Notes: generated by a model not told the origin, from the letters alone. A stretch of 64,000 nt of DNA from Streptomyces toxytricini (GCF_014649915.1 NZ_BMTY01000021.1:1-64000); one strand, 5' to 3'; counted from the first letter of the stretch, positions 7,627 to 17,541 are shown. Made by a program: numbers and translations.

Positions 7627-9860
7627 TTGTCGGAGTCGTCCTTGTCGGCGTCGTCGGCGGCGTCCTCGCCCTCGATCACGGGGATCAGGGAGAGCTTGCC
7701 GCGCTGGTCGATCTCGGCGATCTCGACCTGGACCTTGGCGCCGACCGCGAGCACGTCCTCGACGTTCTCCACGCGCTTGCCGCCGGCGAGCTTGCGGATC
7801 TGCGAGATGTGCAGCAGGCCGTCCTTGCCCGGGAGCAGGGAGACGAAGGCACCGAAGGTGGTGGTCTTCACGACCGTGCCCAGGTAGCGCTCGCCGACCT
7901 CCGGCATGGTCGGGTTGGCGATGCCGTTGATCGTGGCGCGGGCGGCCTCGGCGGCCGGGCCGTCGGCGGCACCGATGTAGATGGTGCCGTCGTCCTCGAT
8001 CGTGATCTCGGCGCCGGTGTCCTCCTGGATCTGGTTGATCATCTTGCCCTTGGGGCCGATGACCTCGCCGATCTTGTCCACGGGGATCTTGACGGTGATG
8101 ATCCGCGGGGCGTTGGGGGACATCTCGTCCGGGGTGTCGATCGCTTCCATCATCACGTCGAGGATGTGGAGGCGGGCGTCGCGGGCCTGCTTGAGGGCCG
8201 CGGCCAGGACGGAGGCCGGGATGCCGTCCAGCTTGGTGTCGAGCTGGAGGGCGGTGACGAACTCCTTGGTGCCGGCGACCTTGAAGTCCATGTCGCCGAA
8301 GGCGTCCTCCGCACCGAGGATGTCGGTGAGGGCGACGTAGTGCGTCTTGCCGTCGATCTCCTGGGAGATCAGGCCCATGGCGATGCCGGCGACGGGGGCC
8401 TTCAGGGGCACACCGGCGTTCAGCAGCGACATGGTGGAGGCGCAGACCGAGCCCATCGACGTCGAGCCGTTGGAGCCGAGGGCCTCGGACACCTGGCGGA
8501 TCGCGTAGGGGAACTCCTCGCGGGTCGGCAGGACCGGCACGATCGCGCGCTCGGCGAGCGCGCCGTGGCCGATCTCGCGGCGCTTCGGGGAACCGACGCG
8601 GCCGGTCTCGCCGACGGAGTACGGCGGGAAGTTGTAGTTGTGCATGTAGCGCTTGCGGGTCACCGGGGAGAGGGTGTCCAGCTGCTGCTCCATGCGGAGC
8701 ATGTTGAGGGTGGTGACGCCCAGGATCTGGGTCTCGCCACGCTCGAACAGCGCCGAGCCGTGCACGCGCGGGATGGCCTCGACCTCGGCGGCGAGGGTGC
8801 GGATGTCCGTGATCCCGCGGCCGTCGATGCGGACCTTGTCCTTGATGACGCGCTCGCGGACCAGGGCCTTGGTCAGGCTGCGGTACGCGGCGGAGATCTC
8901 CTTCTCGCGGCCCTCGAAGGCCGGGAGGAGCTTCTCGGCGGCGAGCTCCTTGACGCGGTCCAGCTCGGCCTCGCGGTCCTGCTTGCCCGCGATGGTCAGG
9001 GCCTGGGCGAGCTCGCCCTTGACCGCGGCGGCGAGGGCCTCGTAGACGTCGTCCTGGTAGTCCAGGAAGACCGGGAACTCGCCCTCGGGCTTGGCGGCCT
9101 TGGCGGCGAGGTCGGCCTGGGCCTTGCACAGGGTCTTGATGAACGGCTTGGAGGCCTCCAGGCCGGCCGCGACGACCTCCTCGGTCGGCGCCTCGGCGCC
9201 GCCCTTGACCAGCGCGATGGTCTTCTCGGTGGCCTCGGCCTCGACCATCATGATCGCCACGTCGCCGTCCTCCAGGACGCGGCCCGCGACGACCATGTCG
9301 AAGACGGCGTCCTCGAGCTCGCTGTGGGTCGGGAACGCGACCCACTGGCCCTTGATCAGCGCGACGCGGACGCCGCCGATCGGGCCGGAGAAGGGCAGGC
9401 CGGCCAGCTGGGTCGACGCGGACGCGGCGTTGATCGCGACGACGTCGTAGAGGTGGTCCGGGTTGAGCGCCATGACCGTGGCGACGACCTGGATCTCGTT
9501 GCGCAGGCCCTTCTTGAAGGAGGGGCGCAGCGGGCGGTCGATCAGGCGGCAGGTGAGGATCGCGTCCTCGGAGGGGCGGCCCTCGCGGCGGAAGAAGGAG
9601 CCGGGGATCTTGCCGGCCGCGTACTGGCGCTCCTCGACGTCCACCGTGAGGGGGAAGAAGTCGAGCTGGTCCTTGGGCTTCTTCGACGCGGTGGTGGCGG
9701 ACAGCACCATCGTGTCGTCGTCCAGGTAGGCGACGGCGGAGCCGGCGGCCTGGCGGGCCAGGCGGCCCGTCTCGAAGCGGATGGTGCGGGTGCCGAAGGT
9801 GCCGTTGTCGATGACGGCCTCGGCGTAGTGGGTCTCGTTCTCCACTAGCGTTTTCTCCAT
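7623..9860 (-). CDS. pnp: Polyribonucleotide nucleotidyltransferase (PNPase)
   Basis: Phosphorolytic 3'-5' exonuclease and RNA-tailing enzyme; in Streptomyces PNPase also acts as the poly(A)/heteropolymer polymerase. The product has 745 residues. It has two RNase PH domains, a KH domain with the GxxG loop in VIGPKGKMINQI and an S1 domain (GTVVKTTTFGAFVSLLPGKDG), then an acidic tail ending DKDDSDK. The ATG at 9860 has GGAG about ten bases upstream; the longer frame toward 9983 is not family-like. It is downstream of rpsO, with a hairpin between the two, and is coupled to the M16 gene by a GTGA overlap. Confidence 0.97.
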   Translation of the reverse strand: MEKTLVENETHYAEAVIDNGTFGTRTIRFETGRLARQAAGSAVAYLDDDTMVLSATTASKKPKDQLDFFPLTVDVEERQYAAGKIPGSFFRREGRPSEDAILTCRLIDRPLRPSFKKGLRNEIQVVATVMALNPDHLYDVVAINAASASTQLAGLPFSGPIGGVRVALIKGQWVAFPTHSELEDAVFDMVVAGRVLEDGDVAIMMVEAEATEKTIALVKGGAEAPTEEVVAAGLEASKPFIKTLCKAQADLAAKAAKPEGEFPVFLDYQDDVYEALAAAVKGELAQALTIAGKQDREAELDRVKELAAEKLLPAFEGREKEISAAYRSLTKALVRERVIKDKVRIDGRGITDIRTLAAEVEAIPRVHGSALFERGETQILGVTTLNMLRMEQQLDTLSPVTRKRYMHNYNFPPYSVGETGRVGSPKRREIGHGALAERAIVPVLPTREEFPYAIRQVSEALGSNGSTSMGSVCASTMSLLNAGVPLKAPVAGIAMGLISQEIDGKTHYVALTDILGAEDAFGDMDFKVAGTKEFVTALQLDTKLDGIPASVLAAALKQARDARLHILDVMMEAIDTPDEMSPNAPRIITVKIPVDKIGEVIGPKGKMINQIQEDTGAEITIEDDGTIYIGAADGPAAEAARATINGIANPTMPEVGERYLGTVVKTTTFGAFVSLLPGKDGLLHISQIRKLAGGKRVENVEDVLAVGAKVQVEIAEIDQRGKLSLIPVIEGEDAADDADKDDSDK

Positions 9861-10108
9861 TTTCGTCGTCTCCGTCCGTGGCCCGTGTGGCTGCGGACGG
9901 TTGTGGAGAAGCGCTCCTTGCGTGCGGGCCGGTCTTCGATCGAAGTACCCGGTTCGGCGCCCGGCGGGCGTTCCGGGTACCACTACCGAGGACCGGCGGC
10001 CTGGGAGGGCGCTCCTCCTCTTCAGTTGTGCGCAGGTGCACTGAGCGGCTGTGTCCAGACTACAAAGCGTCCGGTACGGCGCGCACGCACAGCGGCGCGT
10101 ACAGCAAA

Positions 10109-10142
10109 GGGAGCGGTCCCCCGAAAGGCGGGAACCGCTCCC
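10109..10142 (-). terminator. rpsO-pnp intergenic hairpin
   Basis: Arms GGGAGCGGT (10109-10117) and ACCGCTCCC (10134-10142), extended inside by CCC/GGG with a bulge. It lies just after the rpsO stop. In S. coelicolor the rpsO-pnp intergenic hairpin is known to be cut by RNase III, and this hairpin is in the equivalent place. It may also partly terminate rpsO transcripts, as TTTGC follows on the minus strand. Confidence 0.7.
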
Positions 10143-10153
10143 CTCACAGCGAC

Positions 10154-10441
10154 TTACTTGGCGCCGGCCGCACCGCGGCGGATGCCGAGGCGGTCGACCA
10201 GCGTACGGAAGCGCTGGATGTCCTTCTTGGCCAGGTACTGCAGCAGGCGGCGGCGCTGGCCGACCAGGATCAGCAGACCACGGCGGGAGTGGTGGTCGTG
10301 CTTGTGGGACTTCAGGTGCTCGGTGAGGTCCGAGATGCGCTTCGAGAGCATCGCCACCTGGACCTCGGGGGAGCCGGTGTCGCCCTCCTTGGTACCAAAC
10401 TCAGCGATGATCTGCTTCTTCGTAGCGGCGTCGAGCGGCAC
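10154..10441 (-). CDS. rpsO: 30S ribosomal protein S15
   Basis: Primary 16S rRNA-binding protein of the small subunit, 95 residues, full length. The sequence VPLDAATKKQII to LGIRRGAAGAK matches the family throughout, including the HDHHSRRGLL rRNA-binding segment. It uses a GTG start at 10441 with a strong AAGGAGAACGC site. It is upstream of pnp as in most bacteria. S15 autoregulates translation in several bacteria; the 172-base leader here was not resolved into a pseudoknot by eye. Confidence 0.97.
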   Translation of the reverse strand: MPLDAATKKQIIAEFGTKEGDTGSPEVQVAMLSKRISDLTEHLKSHKHDHHSRRGLLILVGQRRRLLQYLAKKDIQRFRTLVDRLGIRRGAAGAK

Positions 10442-10613
10442 GCGTTCTCCTTGGTTTTCGTGGCCACCGAGTGCCCCAGGTCGTAGTCTCTGGGGATCTT
10501 CCGTAACTCGGGAGGCGGGGTCCGCTGGGCGCAGTCCGCAGATCCCGGGGGATCCGGCGGACGCGTACACAAACGGCCGTCACACAGCGTACCAGGTGCC
10601 GTCCGGGCCGGTC

Positions 10614-12122
10614 TCAGCTGGTGAGCGAGCGGGCCCGGGCGTAGACGTCCAGGACGGCCAGGGCCAGCGGGACCAGGCTGAGCAGGACGGCGGCCTCGGT
10701 GAGGTCCAGGGTGCGCCCCCAGAAGGGTGACAGACCCTTGCGGGGGATGACCAGTGCAATTCCGGCGAGGAGTGCCGCGCCGGCGGCGACGGCGGCCGAA
10801 AGCCAGATCGTACGGAGGTCCAGGCCGCCGCGGTCGTGGAAGCGGGTGAGCTCCATGACGAGGTCGGCCGGCGGGTTCAGGGCCATGCCGAGGATCAGCA
10901 GGGAGATCGCGGCGAGGCCGGCGGCCAGGGCGCACACCACCTGGGAGGTGTAGCGGAAGAGGCGGGCGCGCAGCAGCATGGCGAGCCCGGCGGCCAGGGC
11001 CAGGAGGCGGCCCCAGGTGTTGTCGGAGAAGCCGAGGACGACGGCTGCGCCGACGACGACGGCGGAGCAGCCGCCGACGAGGCCGAGGAGCATCTCGTGG
11101 CCGCGGCGGGCCTGGGTGGCGATGGCGTCGGCGTCGAGGGGGGCGGCGGCGGGCTCGCCCTGGTCGGGGCCGGCCGGGTCGCCGTACGGCTCGGTGTCGT
11201 AGCGGTCGGGGCTCTCGTAGACCTCCACGGCGCTCTGCGGGGCGGCGTAGCCGACGGGCAGGCGGGCGAAGCGGGCGGAGAGGCCGGGCAGGAAGGCGAC
11301 GAGGCCGATGGCGACGGGCGCGCAGACGGCTGCGGTGGCGGTGGCCGAGGCCTCGGCGAGGATCGCGCCGAAGGTGGCGAGGGTGCCGGTGGCGGCGAGG
11401 AAGGTCGCCGCGACGAACGGGGCGTCGCCGTTGGGCGTGAGGGCGACCAGGGCGACGGAGGCGACGAGGACGCAGACGCAGCCGAGCAGGAACTGCAGGC
11501 GCCCGGGGCCCTGGCCGGCCGCGGGGGCGATGATGCCGGAGCCGGCGATCAGCAGGTGCGGCAGGGCGCCGAGGCCGAGGGCGACCGCGGAACCGCGGTC
11601 GCCGTAGACCCGGGCGCGGACGCCGGCCGCGGCGGTCAGCAGGAGGCCGGCGGCGCCGGCGATGATGCCGGGCAGGCCGTGCATGTCGTGGCGGACCGGG
11701 TCGGCGTACCAGAGGACGAAGCCGAGCAGGACGAGCAGGACGGCGGCGCCGGCGAGGCCCGCGCCGCGCAGCATGTCGTCGTGCCAGCGGTGGCGGTCGC
11801 GCACCACGGCGGAGGCGACGGCGTCGGAGACGTCGTCGAAGACGGCGGGCGGCAGCGACTCGGCGAAGGGGCGCAGGCTCAGCACCTCGCCGTCGAGGAC
11901 CTGCTGGGCGGCGAGGGTGCGGGCGCCGTCGAGGACGGTGCCGTCGCGGCGGACGAGGTGGAAGCCGGTGGGGGCGCCGACGGGCTGCGTCTGGCCGGTG
12001 AGGCGCAGCAGCTCCGGGTAGACGTCGGCGACGGCTATGTCCTCGGGGAGGGCGACGTCGATGCGGCTGTCGGGAGCCACGACGGTGACCCTGCAGAAGC
12101 CCGTCGTTGCGGCCGTACTCAC
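10614..12122 (-). CDS. eccD: Type VII secretion membrane protein EccD
   Basis: Multi-spanning core subunit of the ESX/type VII channel. From this start it has 502 residues. An N-terminal ubiquitin-like (YukD) domain covers about 5-85 (FCRVTVVAPDSRIDVALPEDIAV), followed by about eleven hydrophobic helices, with a Pro/Asp-rich loop between about residues 300 and 330. The GTG at 12122 has AGGGGG eight bases upstream and gives VSTAATTGFCRVTV; the longer frame to 12188 lacks support. It is divergent from eccC across a 206-base region. Confidence 0.9.
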   Translation of the reverse strand: MSTAATTGFCRVTVVAPDSRIDVALPEDIAVADVYPELLRLTGQTQPVGAPTGFHLVRRDGTVLDGARTLAAQQVLDGEVLSLRPFAESLPPAVFDDVSDAVASAVVRDRHRWHDDMLRGAGLAGAAVLLVLLGFVLWYADPVRHDMHGLPGIIAGAAGLLLTAAAGVRARVYGDRGSAVALGLGALPHLLIAGSGIIAPAAGQGPGRLQFLLGCVCVLVASVALVALTPNGDAPFVAATFLAATGTLATFGAILAEASATATAAVCAPVAIGLVAFLPGLSARFARLPVGYAAPQSAVEVYESPDRYDTEPYGDPAGPDQGEPAAAPLDADAIATQARRGHEMLLGLVGGCSAVVVGAAVVLGFSDNTWGRLLALAAGLAMLLRARLFRYTSQVVCALAAGLAAISLLILGMALNPPADLVMELTRFHDRGGLDLRTIWLSAAVAAGAALLAGIALVIPRKGLSPFWGRTLDLTEAAVLLSLVPLALAVLDVYARARSLTS

Positions 12123-12328
12123 CTGTGGGACCCCCTGGTTGGCGGAGCGGGAGCGACCCGCTGCCCTGGCGGATTCGCGGATGCGCATACTGCGCGGGCC
12201 ACCCTACCGGGAGTGCGTACGACAGTCGGCAAGTAGGATCACCGTCGCGCGGGGGAGAGCCCCTTCGCGCCCGGGACTTGGGGCGCCGGCAGCAGCGTCC
12301 CGTCCGTTTTCGAGGGATTGATGCTCCG

Positions 12329-15300
12329 GTGAGTCAGATCGTCGTCAAACGCCCGCCGCGGTCCCTGCCGCCCGAAGTCCCCTCGGACGAGCTGAGGCTG
12401 GAGGCTCCGCCGGAACTCCCCCGGGGCCAGCAGGAGGGCATGCTGATGCAGCTCCTGCCGATGCTCGGCATGGGCTCGTCCGTCGTCTTCTTCTTCATGC
12501 CGGGCGCCGCGCCGTTCATGCGCATCATGGGCGTGCTGATGCTGGTCTCGACGGTGGCCATGGTGGTGGCACAGCTGGTGCGCCACCGGCGCGGTACGCA
12601 GGGGCAAATGGCCGATGTCCGGCGCGACTACCTCAAGTACCTGGCGCAGACTCGCCGTCAGGTGCGGCGCACCGGGCGGCTGCAGCGCGACGCTCAGCTC
12701 TACCTGCACCCGGCGCCCGAGCAGTTGTGGTCGGTGGTCGCGGAGGGATCGCGGCTGTGGGAGCGGCGCGTGGGCGACGAGGACTTCGCGCAGGCCCGGC
12801 TGGGGCTGGGCGCGCAGCGCCTGGCGACGCCGCTGATCGCGCCGGACACGGCGCCGGTGGACGAGCTGGAGCCGCTGACGGCGGGCGCGATGCAGCGCTT
12901 CCTGAAGGTGCACTCCTCGCTGGAAGGGCTGCCGGTGGCGGTCTCGATGCGGGCGTTCTACCACGTGACGGTGTCCGGCGAGCCCGAGTCGGCGCGCGGT
13001 ACGGCCCGCGCGATGGTGGCGCAGCTGGCGACGCTGCACTCCCCCGACGACATGGTGGTGGCCGTGGTGGCCGCGCCGGGCGCCGTCAAGGCGTGGGACT
13101 GGGTGAAGTGGCTGCCGCACACCCAGGTCCCCGGGCAGGTCGACGGGGCGGGCAACAAGCGGCTGTTCGGCGACGACATCACCGAGGTCGAGCAGCTGCT
13201 GGCGCCGCGCCTGGACGGCCGGCCGCGGTTCAGCCGGGACGTCTCCCCCGTACTGGACCAGCCGCACCTGGTCATCGTCCTCGACGCCGACTCGCGCGGC
13301 GGGCTCGTCCCGCCGGACTCCGCGTTCGCCGCGCCCGAGGGCCTGCAGGGCGTCACCATCGTCGAGGTCGTCGCGGGCGAGCTGGACGAGCCGCGCGGCG
13401 GGCTGTCGGTCACGGTGCGGCCGGGGAAGCTGCGGCTGGAGTCGGGCGGCGGCATCGCCTACGAGGGCGTCCCGGACACCCTGTCGCTGCCGGCGGCGGA
13501 GGCGCTGGCGCGGCAGCTGGCCCCGATGCGCACGGGCGGCGGGGACGACGACGAACCGCTGCTGGCGAACCTGGACTTCACCGACCTGCTGAACCTGGGC
13601 GACGCCGCCTCCATCGACGTGGCGCGGACCTGGCGGCCGCGGTCGGCCGGCGAGCGGCTGCGTGTGCCGATCGGCGTCGGCGAGGACGGTGCGCCCGTCA
13701 TGCTGGACCTGAAGGAGGCCGCGCAGGAGGGCATGGGCCCGCACGGCCTGTGCGTCGGTGCGACCGGTTCCGGCAAGTCGGAGCTGCTGCGCACGCTGGT
13801 GCTGGGCCTGGCGGTCACGCACACCTCGGAGACGCTGAACTTCGTCCTCGCGGACTTCAAGGGCGGTGCGACGTTCACCGGCATGGGCCAGATGCCGCAC
13901 GTGGCGGCGGTCATCACCAACCTGGCGGACGACCTGACCCTCGTCGACCGCATGGGCGACTCGATCCGCGGCGAGCTGCAGCGCCGCCAGGAGCTGCTGC
14001 GCGCGGCGGGCAACTACGCCAACATCCACGACTACGAGAAGGCGCGCGCCGCGGGCGCCCCGCTGGAGCCGCTGGCCTCGCTGGTGCTCGTCATCGACGA
14101 GTTCAGCGAGCTGCTGACGGCGAAGCCCGACTTCATCGACATGTTCATCCAGATCGGCCGCATCGGCCGGTCGCTGGGCGTGCACCTGCTGCTGGCCTCG
14201 CAGCGCCTGGAGGAGGGCAAGCTGCGCGGGCTGGACACCTACCTGTCGTACCGCATCGGCCTGCGGACGTTCTCGGCGGCCGAGTCGCGCACGGCGATCG
14301 GCGTGCCGGACGCCTACCACCTGCCGTCGGTGCCCGGTTCGGGCTACCTGAAGTTCGGCACCGACGAGATGGTGCGGTTCAAGGCGGCGTACGTCTCGGG
14401 CACCTACCGCTCGGGCGGGCCCGACCTGTCGGTGGGCCGGTTCCCGGTGGAGAGGCGGCCCGCGCTGTTCACGGCGGCCCCGGTGCCGGTGGTGTACGCG
14501 GCGCCGGACCCGGCGTACCTGGCGGAGCAGCCGGAGCGGGAGGACGACGCCCTCGCCGACACGGTGCTCGACGTCATCGTGAGCCGGCTGGAGGGACAGG
14601 GCGTGCCGGCCCACCAGGTGTGGCTGCCGCCGCTGGACCAGGCCCCGCCGCTCGACCAGCTGCTGCCGGCGCTCGCGCCGTCGGCGGAGCGGGGCCTGCA
14701 CGCGGAGGGGTACACGCGGCCGGGCGGGCTCGTCGTGCCGCTCGGGCTCATCGACAAGCCGTTCGAGCAGCGGCGCGAGGTGCTGTACCGGGACTTCTCG
14801 GGTGCGGCGGGCCACATGATGGTCGTCGGCGGCCCCCAGTCGGGCAAGTCGACCCTGATGCGGACCCTCATCTCCTCGTTCGCGCTGACCCACACCCCGC
14901 GCGAGGTGCAGTTCTACGGGCTCGACTTCGGCGGCGGCGGCATGTCGGCGGTGGCGGAGCTGCCGCACGTCGGCGGGATCGCCTCGCGCCTGGACCCGGA
15001 GCGGGTGCGCCGCACGGTCGCCGAGGTCGGCGGGATCCTCAACCGCCGGGAGGAGTTCTTCCGCGCGCACAACATCGACTCGATCGGCACCTACCGGCGC
15101 AAGCGGGCCGCGGGCGAGCTGCCCGGCGAGCCGTGGGGCGACGTCTTCCTCGTCATCGACGGCTGGGGCGGCTTCCGCGGGGAGTACGAGGGCCTGGAGC
15201 AGGTGGTCACGGACATCGCCTCGCGCGGTCTGGGCTACGGCATCCACGTCGTCATCACCGCGGCCCGCTACATGGAGGTGCGGGCCGCGCTGAAGGACCA

Positions 15301-16294
15301 GATGCTGGGCCGGCTGGAGCTGCGGCTCGGCGACGTCATGGACTCCGAGTTCGACCGGAAGGTCGCCGCGAACGTGCCGACGGGGATGCCCGGCCGCGGA
15401 CAGGTCCCGGAGAAGCTGCACTTCCTGGGCGCGCTGCCGCGGATCGACGGCTCGCACGACCCGGAGACCCTCTCGGACGCCACGGCGGCCTTCGTCTCGG
15501 CGGTCAAGCAGCACTGGGCCGGGCAGGCCGCGCCGGGCGTGCGGCTGCTGCCGCGGCTGCTGCACGCGGACCAGCTGCCGGGCGGCGCGGAGTTCCCCGG
15601 GCGCGGGATCGCCATCGGCATCGACGAGACCGCCCTGGAGCCGGTGTTCGTCGACTTCGAGACCGACCCGTTCTTCCTCGTCTTCGGCGAGAGCGAGTCG
15701 GGCAAGACGAACCTGCTGCGGCTGATCGCGCAGCAGATCGCCCAGCGGTACACCCCGGACCAGGCGCGGCTCGTGGTCGGCGACTACCGGCGCACCCTGC
15801 TGGGGGCGCTGCCGGAGGAGCACCTGCTGGAGTACGCGCCGATGGCGGGCTCCCTCCAGATGCACATGGAGGCACTGGGCGGGGTGTTCTCGCGGCGGCA
15901 GCCGCCGGACGACGTCACCCCGCAGCAGCTGCGGGACCGCAGCTGGTGGACCGGGCCCGACGTGTTCATCATCATCGACGACTTCGACCTGGTGGCCACC
16001 AGCCAGGGCAACCCGCTCGCCCCGCTCGTGGACTTCCTGCCGTTCGCCCGCGACACGGGCGTGCGCTTCATCATCGCGCGGAACTCGGCGGGCGCCTCCC
16101 GCTCGCTGTACGAGCCGTTCATGCAGCGCATCAAGGAGCTGGGCGCGCAGGGCGTCGTCCTGTCGGGCGACCCGTCCGAGGGCGACCTGATCGGGAACGT
16201 GCGGCCGCGGCCGATGCCGCCGGGCCGGGCGTACTTCTCCTCCCGCAAGCGCGGCACCTCGCTGGTCCAGCTGGGCCGGATGCCGGGGGCGTAG
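12329..16294 (+). CDS. eccC: Type VII secretion ATPase EccC (fused EccCa-EccCb)
   Basis: FtsK/SpoIIIE-type motor that recognises WXG100 substrates and powers ESX secretion. It is a single polypeptide of 1321 residues, whereas mycobacterial ESX-1 splits it. Two membrane helices (about 41-58 and 64-84) are followed by three ATPase domains: Walker A motifs are GATGSGKS (about residue 477), GGPQSGKS (about 833) and GESESGKT (about 1120), and LVIDEFSEL is the first Walker B. The GTG start at 12329 is preceded by GAGGG. A TAGGAT box at 12234-12239 could be a -10 element, but its -35 is poor. It is divergent from eccD and followed by a DUF397 gene. Confidence 0.95.
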   Translation: MSQIVVKRPPRSLPPEVPSDELRLEAPPELPRGQQEGMLMQLLPMLGMGSSVVFFFMPGAAPFMRIMGVLMLVSTVAMVVAQLVRHRRGTQGQMADVRRDYLKYLAQTRRQVRRTGRLQRDAQLYLHPAPEQLWSVVAEGSRLWERRVGDEDFAQARLGLGAQRLATPLIAPDTAPVDELEPLTAGAMQRFLKVHSSLEGLPVAVSMRAFYHVTVSGEPESARGTARAMVAQLATLHSPDDMVVAVVAAPGAVKAWDWVKWLPHTQVPGQVDGAGNKRLFGDDITEVEQLLAPRLDGRPRFSRDVSPVLDQPHLVIVLDADSRGGLVPPDSAFAAPEGLQGVTIVEVVAGELDEPRGGLSVTVRPGKLRLESGGGIAYEGVPDTLSLPAAEALARQLAPMRTGGGDDDEPLLANLDFTDLLNLGDAASIDVARTWRPRSAGERLRVPIGVGEDGAPVMLDLKEAAQEGMGPHGLCVGATGSGKSELLRTLVLGLAVTHTSETLNFVLADFKGGATFTGMGQMPHVAAVITNLADDLTLVDRMGDSIRGELQRRQELLRAAGNYANIHDYEKARAAGAPLEPLASLVLVIDEFSELLTAKPDFIDMFIQIGRIGRSLGVHLLLASQRLEEGKLRGLDTYLSYRIGLRTFSAAESRTAIGVPDAYHLPSVPGSGYLKFGTDEMVRFKAAYVSGTYRSGGPDLSVGRFPVERRPALFTAAPVPVVYAAPDPAYLAEQPEREDDALADTVLDVIVSRLEGQGVPAHQVWLPPLDQAPPLDQLLPALAPSAERGLHAEGYTRPGGLVVPLGLIDKPFEQRREVLYRDFSGAAGHMMVVGGPQSGKSTLMRTLISSFALTHTPREVQFYGLDFGGGGMSAVAELPHVGGIASRLDPERVRRTVAEVGGILNRREEFFRAHNIDSIGTYRRKRAAGELPGEPWGDVFLVIDGWGGFRGEYEGLEQVVTDIASRGLGYGIHVVITAARYMEVRAALKDQMLGRLELRLGDVMDSEFDRKVAANVPTGMPGRGQVPEKLHFLGALPRIDGSHDPETLSDATAAFVSAVKQHWAGQAAPGVRLLPRLLHADQLPGGAEFPGRGIAIGIDETALEPVFVDFETDPFFLVFGESESGKTNLLRLIAQQIAQRYTPDQARLVVGDYRRTLLGALPEEHLLEYAPMAGSLQMHMEALGGVFSRRQPPDDVTPQQLRDRSWWTGPDVFIIIDDFDLVATSQGNPLAPLVDFLPFARDTGVRFIIARNSAGASRSLYEPFMQRIKELGAQGVVLSGDPSEGDLIGNVRPRPMPPGRAYFSSRKRGTSLVQLGRMPGA

Positions 16295-16470
16295 CGCTGC
16301 CGTACGCCGGGGCCGGGTTCCGCACCTGCGGGGCCCGGCCCCGCTGCGCTGCGGCCCCGTCCTCGCGGTCCCGGCGGGGGAAGATCGGCCGGAAAGGGTC
16401 CCCGGGGCCCCCGCGGGCACCGATAATCGGCAGCGGAAGATGGCCGAGGAGCCGACGGAAAGGCCGCGCA

Positions 16471-16716
16471 ATGGGCACCCAGCAGGAGAAGGACGAGCTG
16501 TACGCGCTCGACATCAGCGGCGTGGAGTGGGAGGGCCCGCCCGGGACGAGCCCGGACGAGGAGCGGGTGGAGATCGCCCGGCTCCCCGAGGGCGCGGTGG
16601 CCATGCGGTCCTCCCTCGACCGGGACACGGTGCTGCGCTACACCGCGGCCGAGTGGGAGGCCTTCGTGCTCGGCGCCCGCGACGGGGAGTTCGACCTCGA
16701 CCGGGGACCGCACTGA
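16471..16716 (+). CDS. DUF397 protein
   Basis: An 81-residue acidic protein. The core DTVLRYTAAEWEAFVLGARDGEFD is typical of DUF397 (PF04149), small proteins very abundant in Streptomyces and often placed next to XRE-type regulators. Here no such regulator is adjacent, and it lies 176 bases downstream of eccC. The ATG at 16471 is preceded by GGAAAGG. Function is unknown; some family members act with helix-turn-helix partners, which is not evident here. Confidence 0.85.
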   Translation: MGTQQEKDELYALDISGVEWEGPPGTSPDEERVEIARLPEGAVAMRSSLDRDTVLRYTAAEWEAFVLGARDGEFDLDRGPH

Positions 16717-16761
16717 CACCAGCCGCGCGCGCCGGTGCCGCCGGCCCGGCCGGCATGCGCG

Positions 16762-16798
16762 CGGAAGGGGCGCGCCCGCTGCGGGCGCGCCCCTTCCG
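16762..16798. terminator. Convergent terminator, 18-bp perfect stem
   Basis: Arms 16762-16779 and 16781-16798 are exact reverse complements around a single T (a realistic loop of about five bases). It sits between the DUF397 gene and esxA, which converge, so it can serve both strands. Confidence 0.8.
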
Positions 16799-16848
16799 TG
16801 TGATCGGGAGCCGGGTGGCTCACGGGTGAGCCGGAGGGCTCGGGAGGC

Positions 16849-17157
16849 TCAGTAGGCCTCGGTGAACAGGCGGGAGGCCTTCACGTCGGTGGCGCGGTAG
16901 TCGCCCTTGCCGCGCTCGATCAGCTGGGCGACCTTCTCCAGCTGGTCCTTCATGTGGTCGGCCTTCTGCTTGTACTTGCCCTGGAGCGTGACGTACTCCT
17001 TGTGGGCCTCACCGTCCCAGGTGTCGGTGACGACCTTGAGGGCCTGGTCCATCTCCGCCAGGTCGTCGACGATGTTCTTGGAGACGGTCCGGATGCGGTT
17101 GGCCATCTCCTGGACGCTCTCGTACCGTACCCGGGTTGCCCCGTCGTTGGACGCCAT
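16849..17157 (-). CDS. esxA: WXG100 (ESAT-6-like) secreted protein EsxA
   Basis: A 102-residue helical-hairpin protein of the WXG100 family, the canonical type VII substrate. The turn motif is WDG in TDTWDGEAH (residues 47-49), and the C terminus carries YRATD, fitting the YxxxD/E secretion signal recognised by EccC. It pairs with the esxB gene 48 bases upstream on the same strand; the two products probably form a heterodimer. The name EsxA rather than EsxB follows the S. coelicolor order and is less certain than the family. Confidence 0.9.
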   Translation of the reverse strand: MASNDGATRVRYESVQEMANRIRTVSKNIVDDLAEMDQALKVVTDTWDGEAHKEYVTLQGKYKQKADHMKDQLEKVAQLIERGKGDYRATDVKASRLFTEAY

Positions 17158-17205
17158 GGTGTTCTCCTTCGCGGTGGGCTTGAGCTGGTGGGGACGACGC
17201 GGCGG

Positions 17206-17541
17206 TCAGACGCCGTTGAGGCCCGAGGTGTTGCCGGCGGACGCCTGGACGGCCTTGAACGCGGCGCGCACGTCGTCGTCCTGCGCGTTGCTGAGGTTCT
17301 TGGTCTGGGCGACCGCGTTGTGCAGGATGCCGAGGAGGCGGCGGATCTCGTCGTGGTCCTCGTTGACGACCGTCTGGGCGGAGACGAACCCGGACGCACC
17401 GACACCGGTCCAGCCGGCGCTCACCGTGGCGAGGATGTCGGCCAGTTCACGGGCCTGCTTGGTGACGGCGGTGGCCGTCGTCTGGATCTTGTTCTTCGCC
17501 TGGACGATCGGATCGTCTGCAAGACCGAAATTGTTGCTCAT
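17206..17541 (-). CDS. esxB: WXG100 (CFP-10-like) secreted protein EsxB
   Basis: A 111-residue WXG100 protein with the WTG turn in SAGWTGVGASG. No clear YxxxD/E signal is seen at its C terminus (AGNTSGLNGV), so export would depend on the partner EsxA. The ATG at 17541 has GAGGAG six bases upstream; the seven-residue longer frame is not needed. A promoter with good -35/-10 boxes lies about 150 bases upstream, implying its own transcription as an esxBA operon. Confidence 0.9.
   Translation of the reverse strand: MSNNFGLADDPIVQAKNKIQTTATAVTKQARELADILATVSAGWTGVGASGFVSAQTVVNEDHDEIRRLLGILHNAVAQTKNLSNAQDDDVRAAFKAVQASAGNTSGLNGV

Noticed and set aside
12239..16471. A 1410-residue open frame antisense to eccC
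   Set aside because: It is a GC-driven shadow of eccC with Arg/Gln/Val-rich, non-family sequence; all ATPase motifs are on the plus strand.
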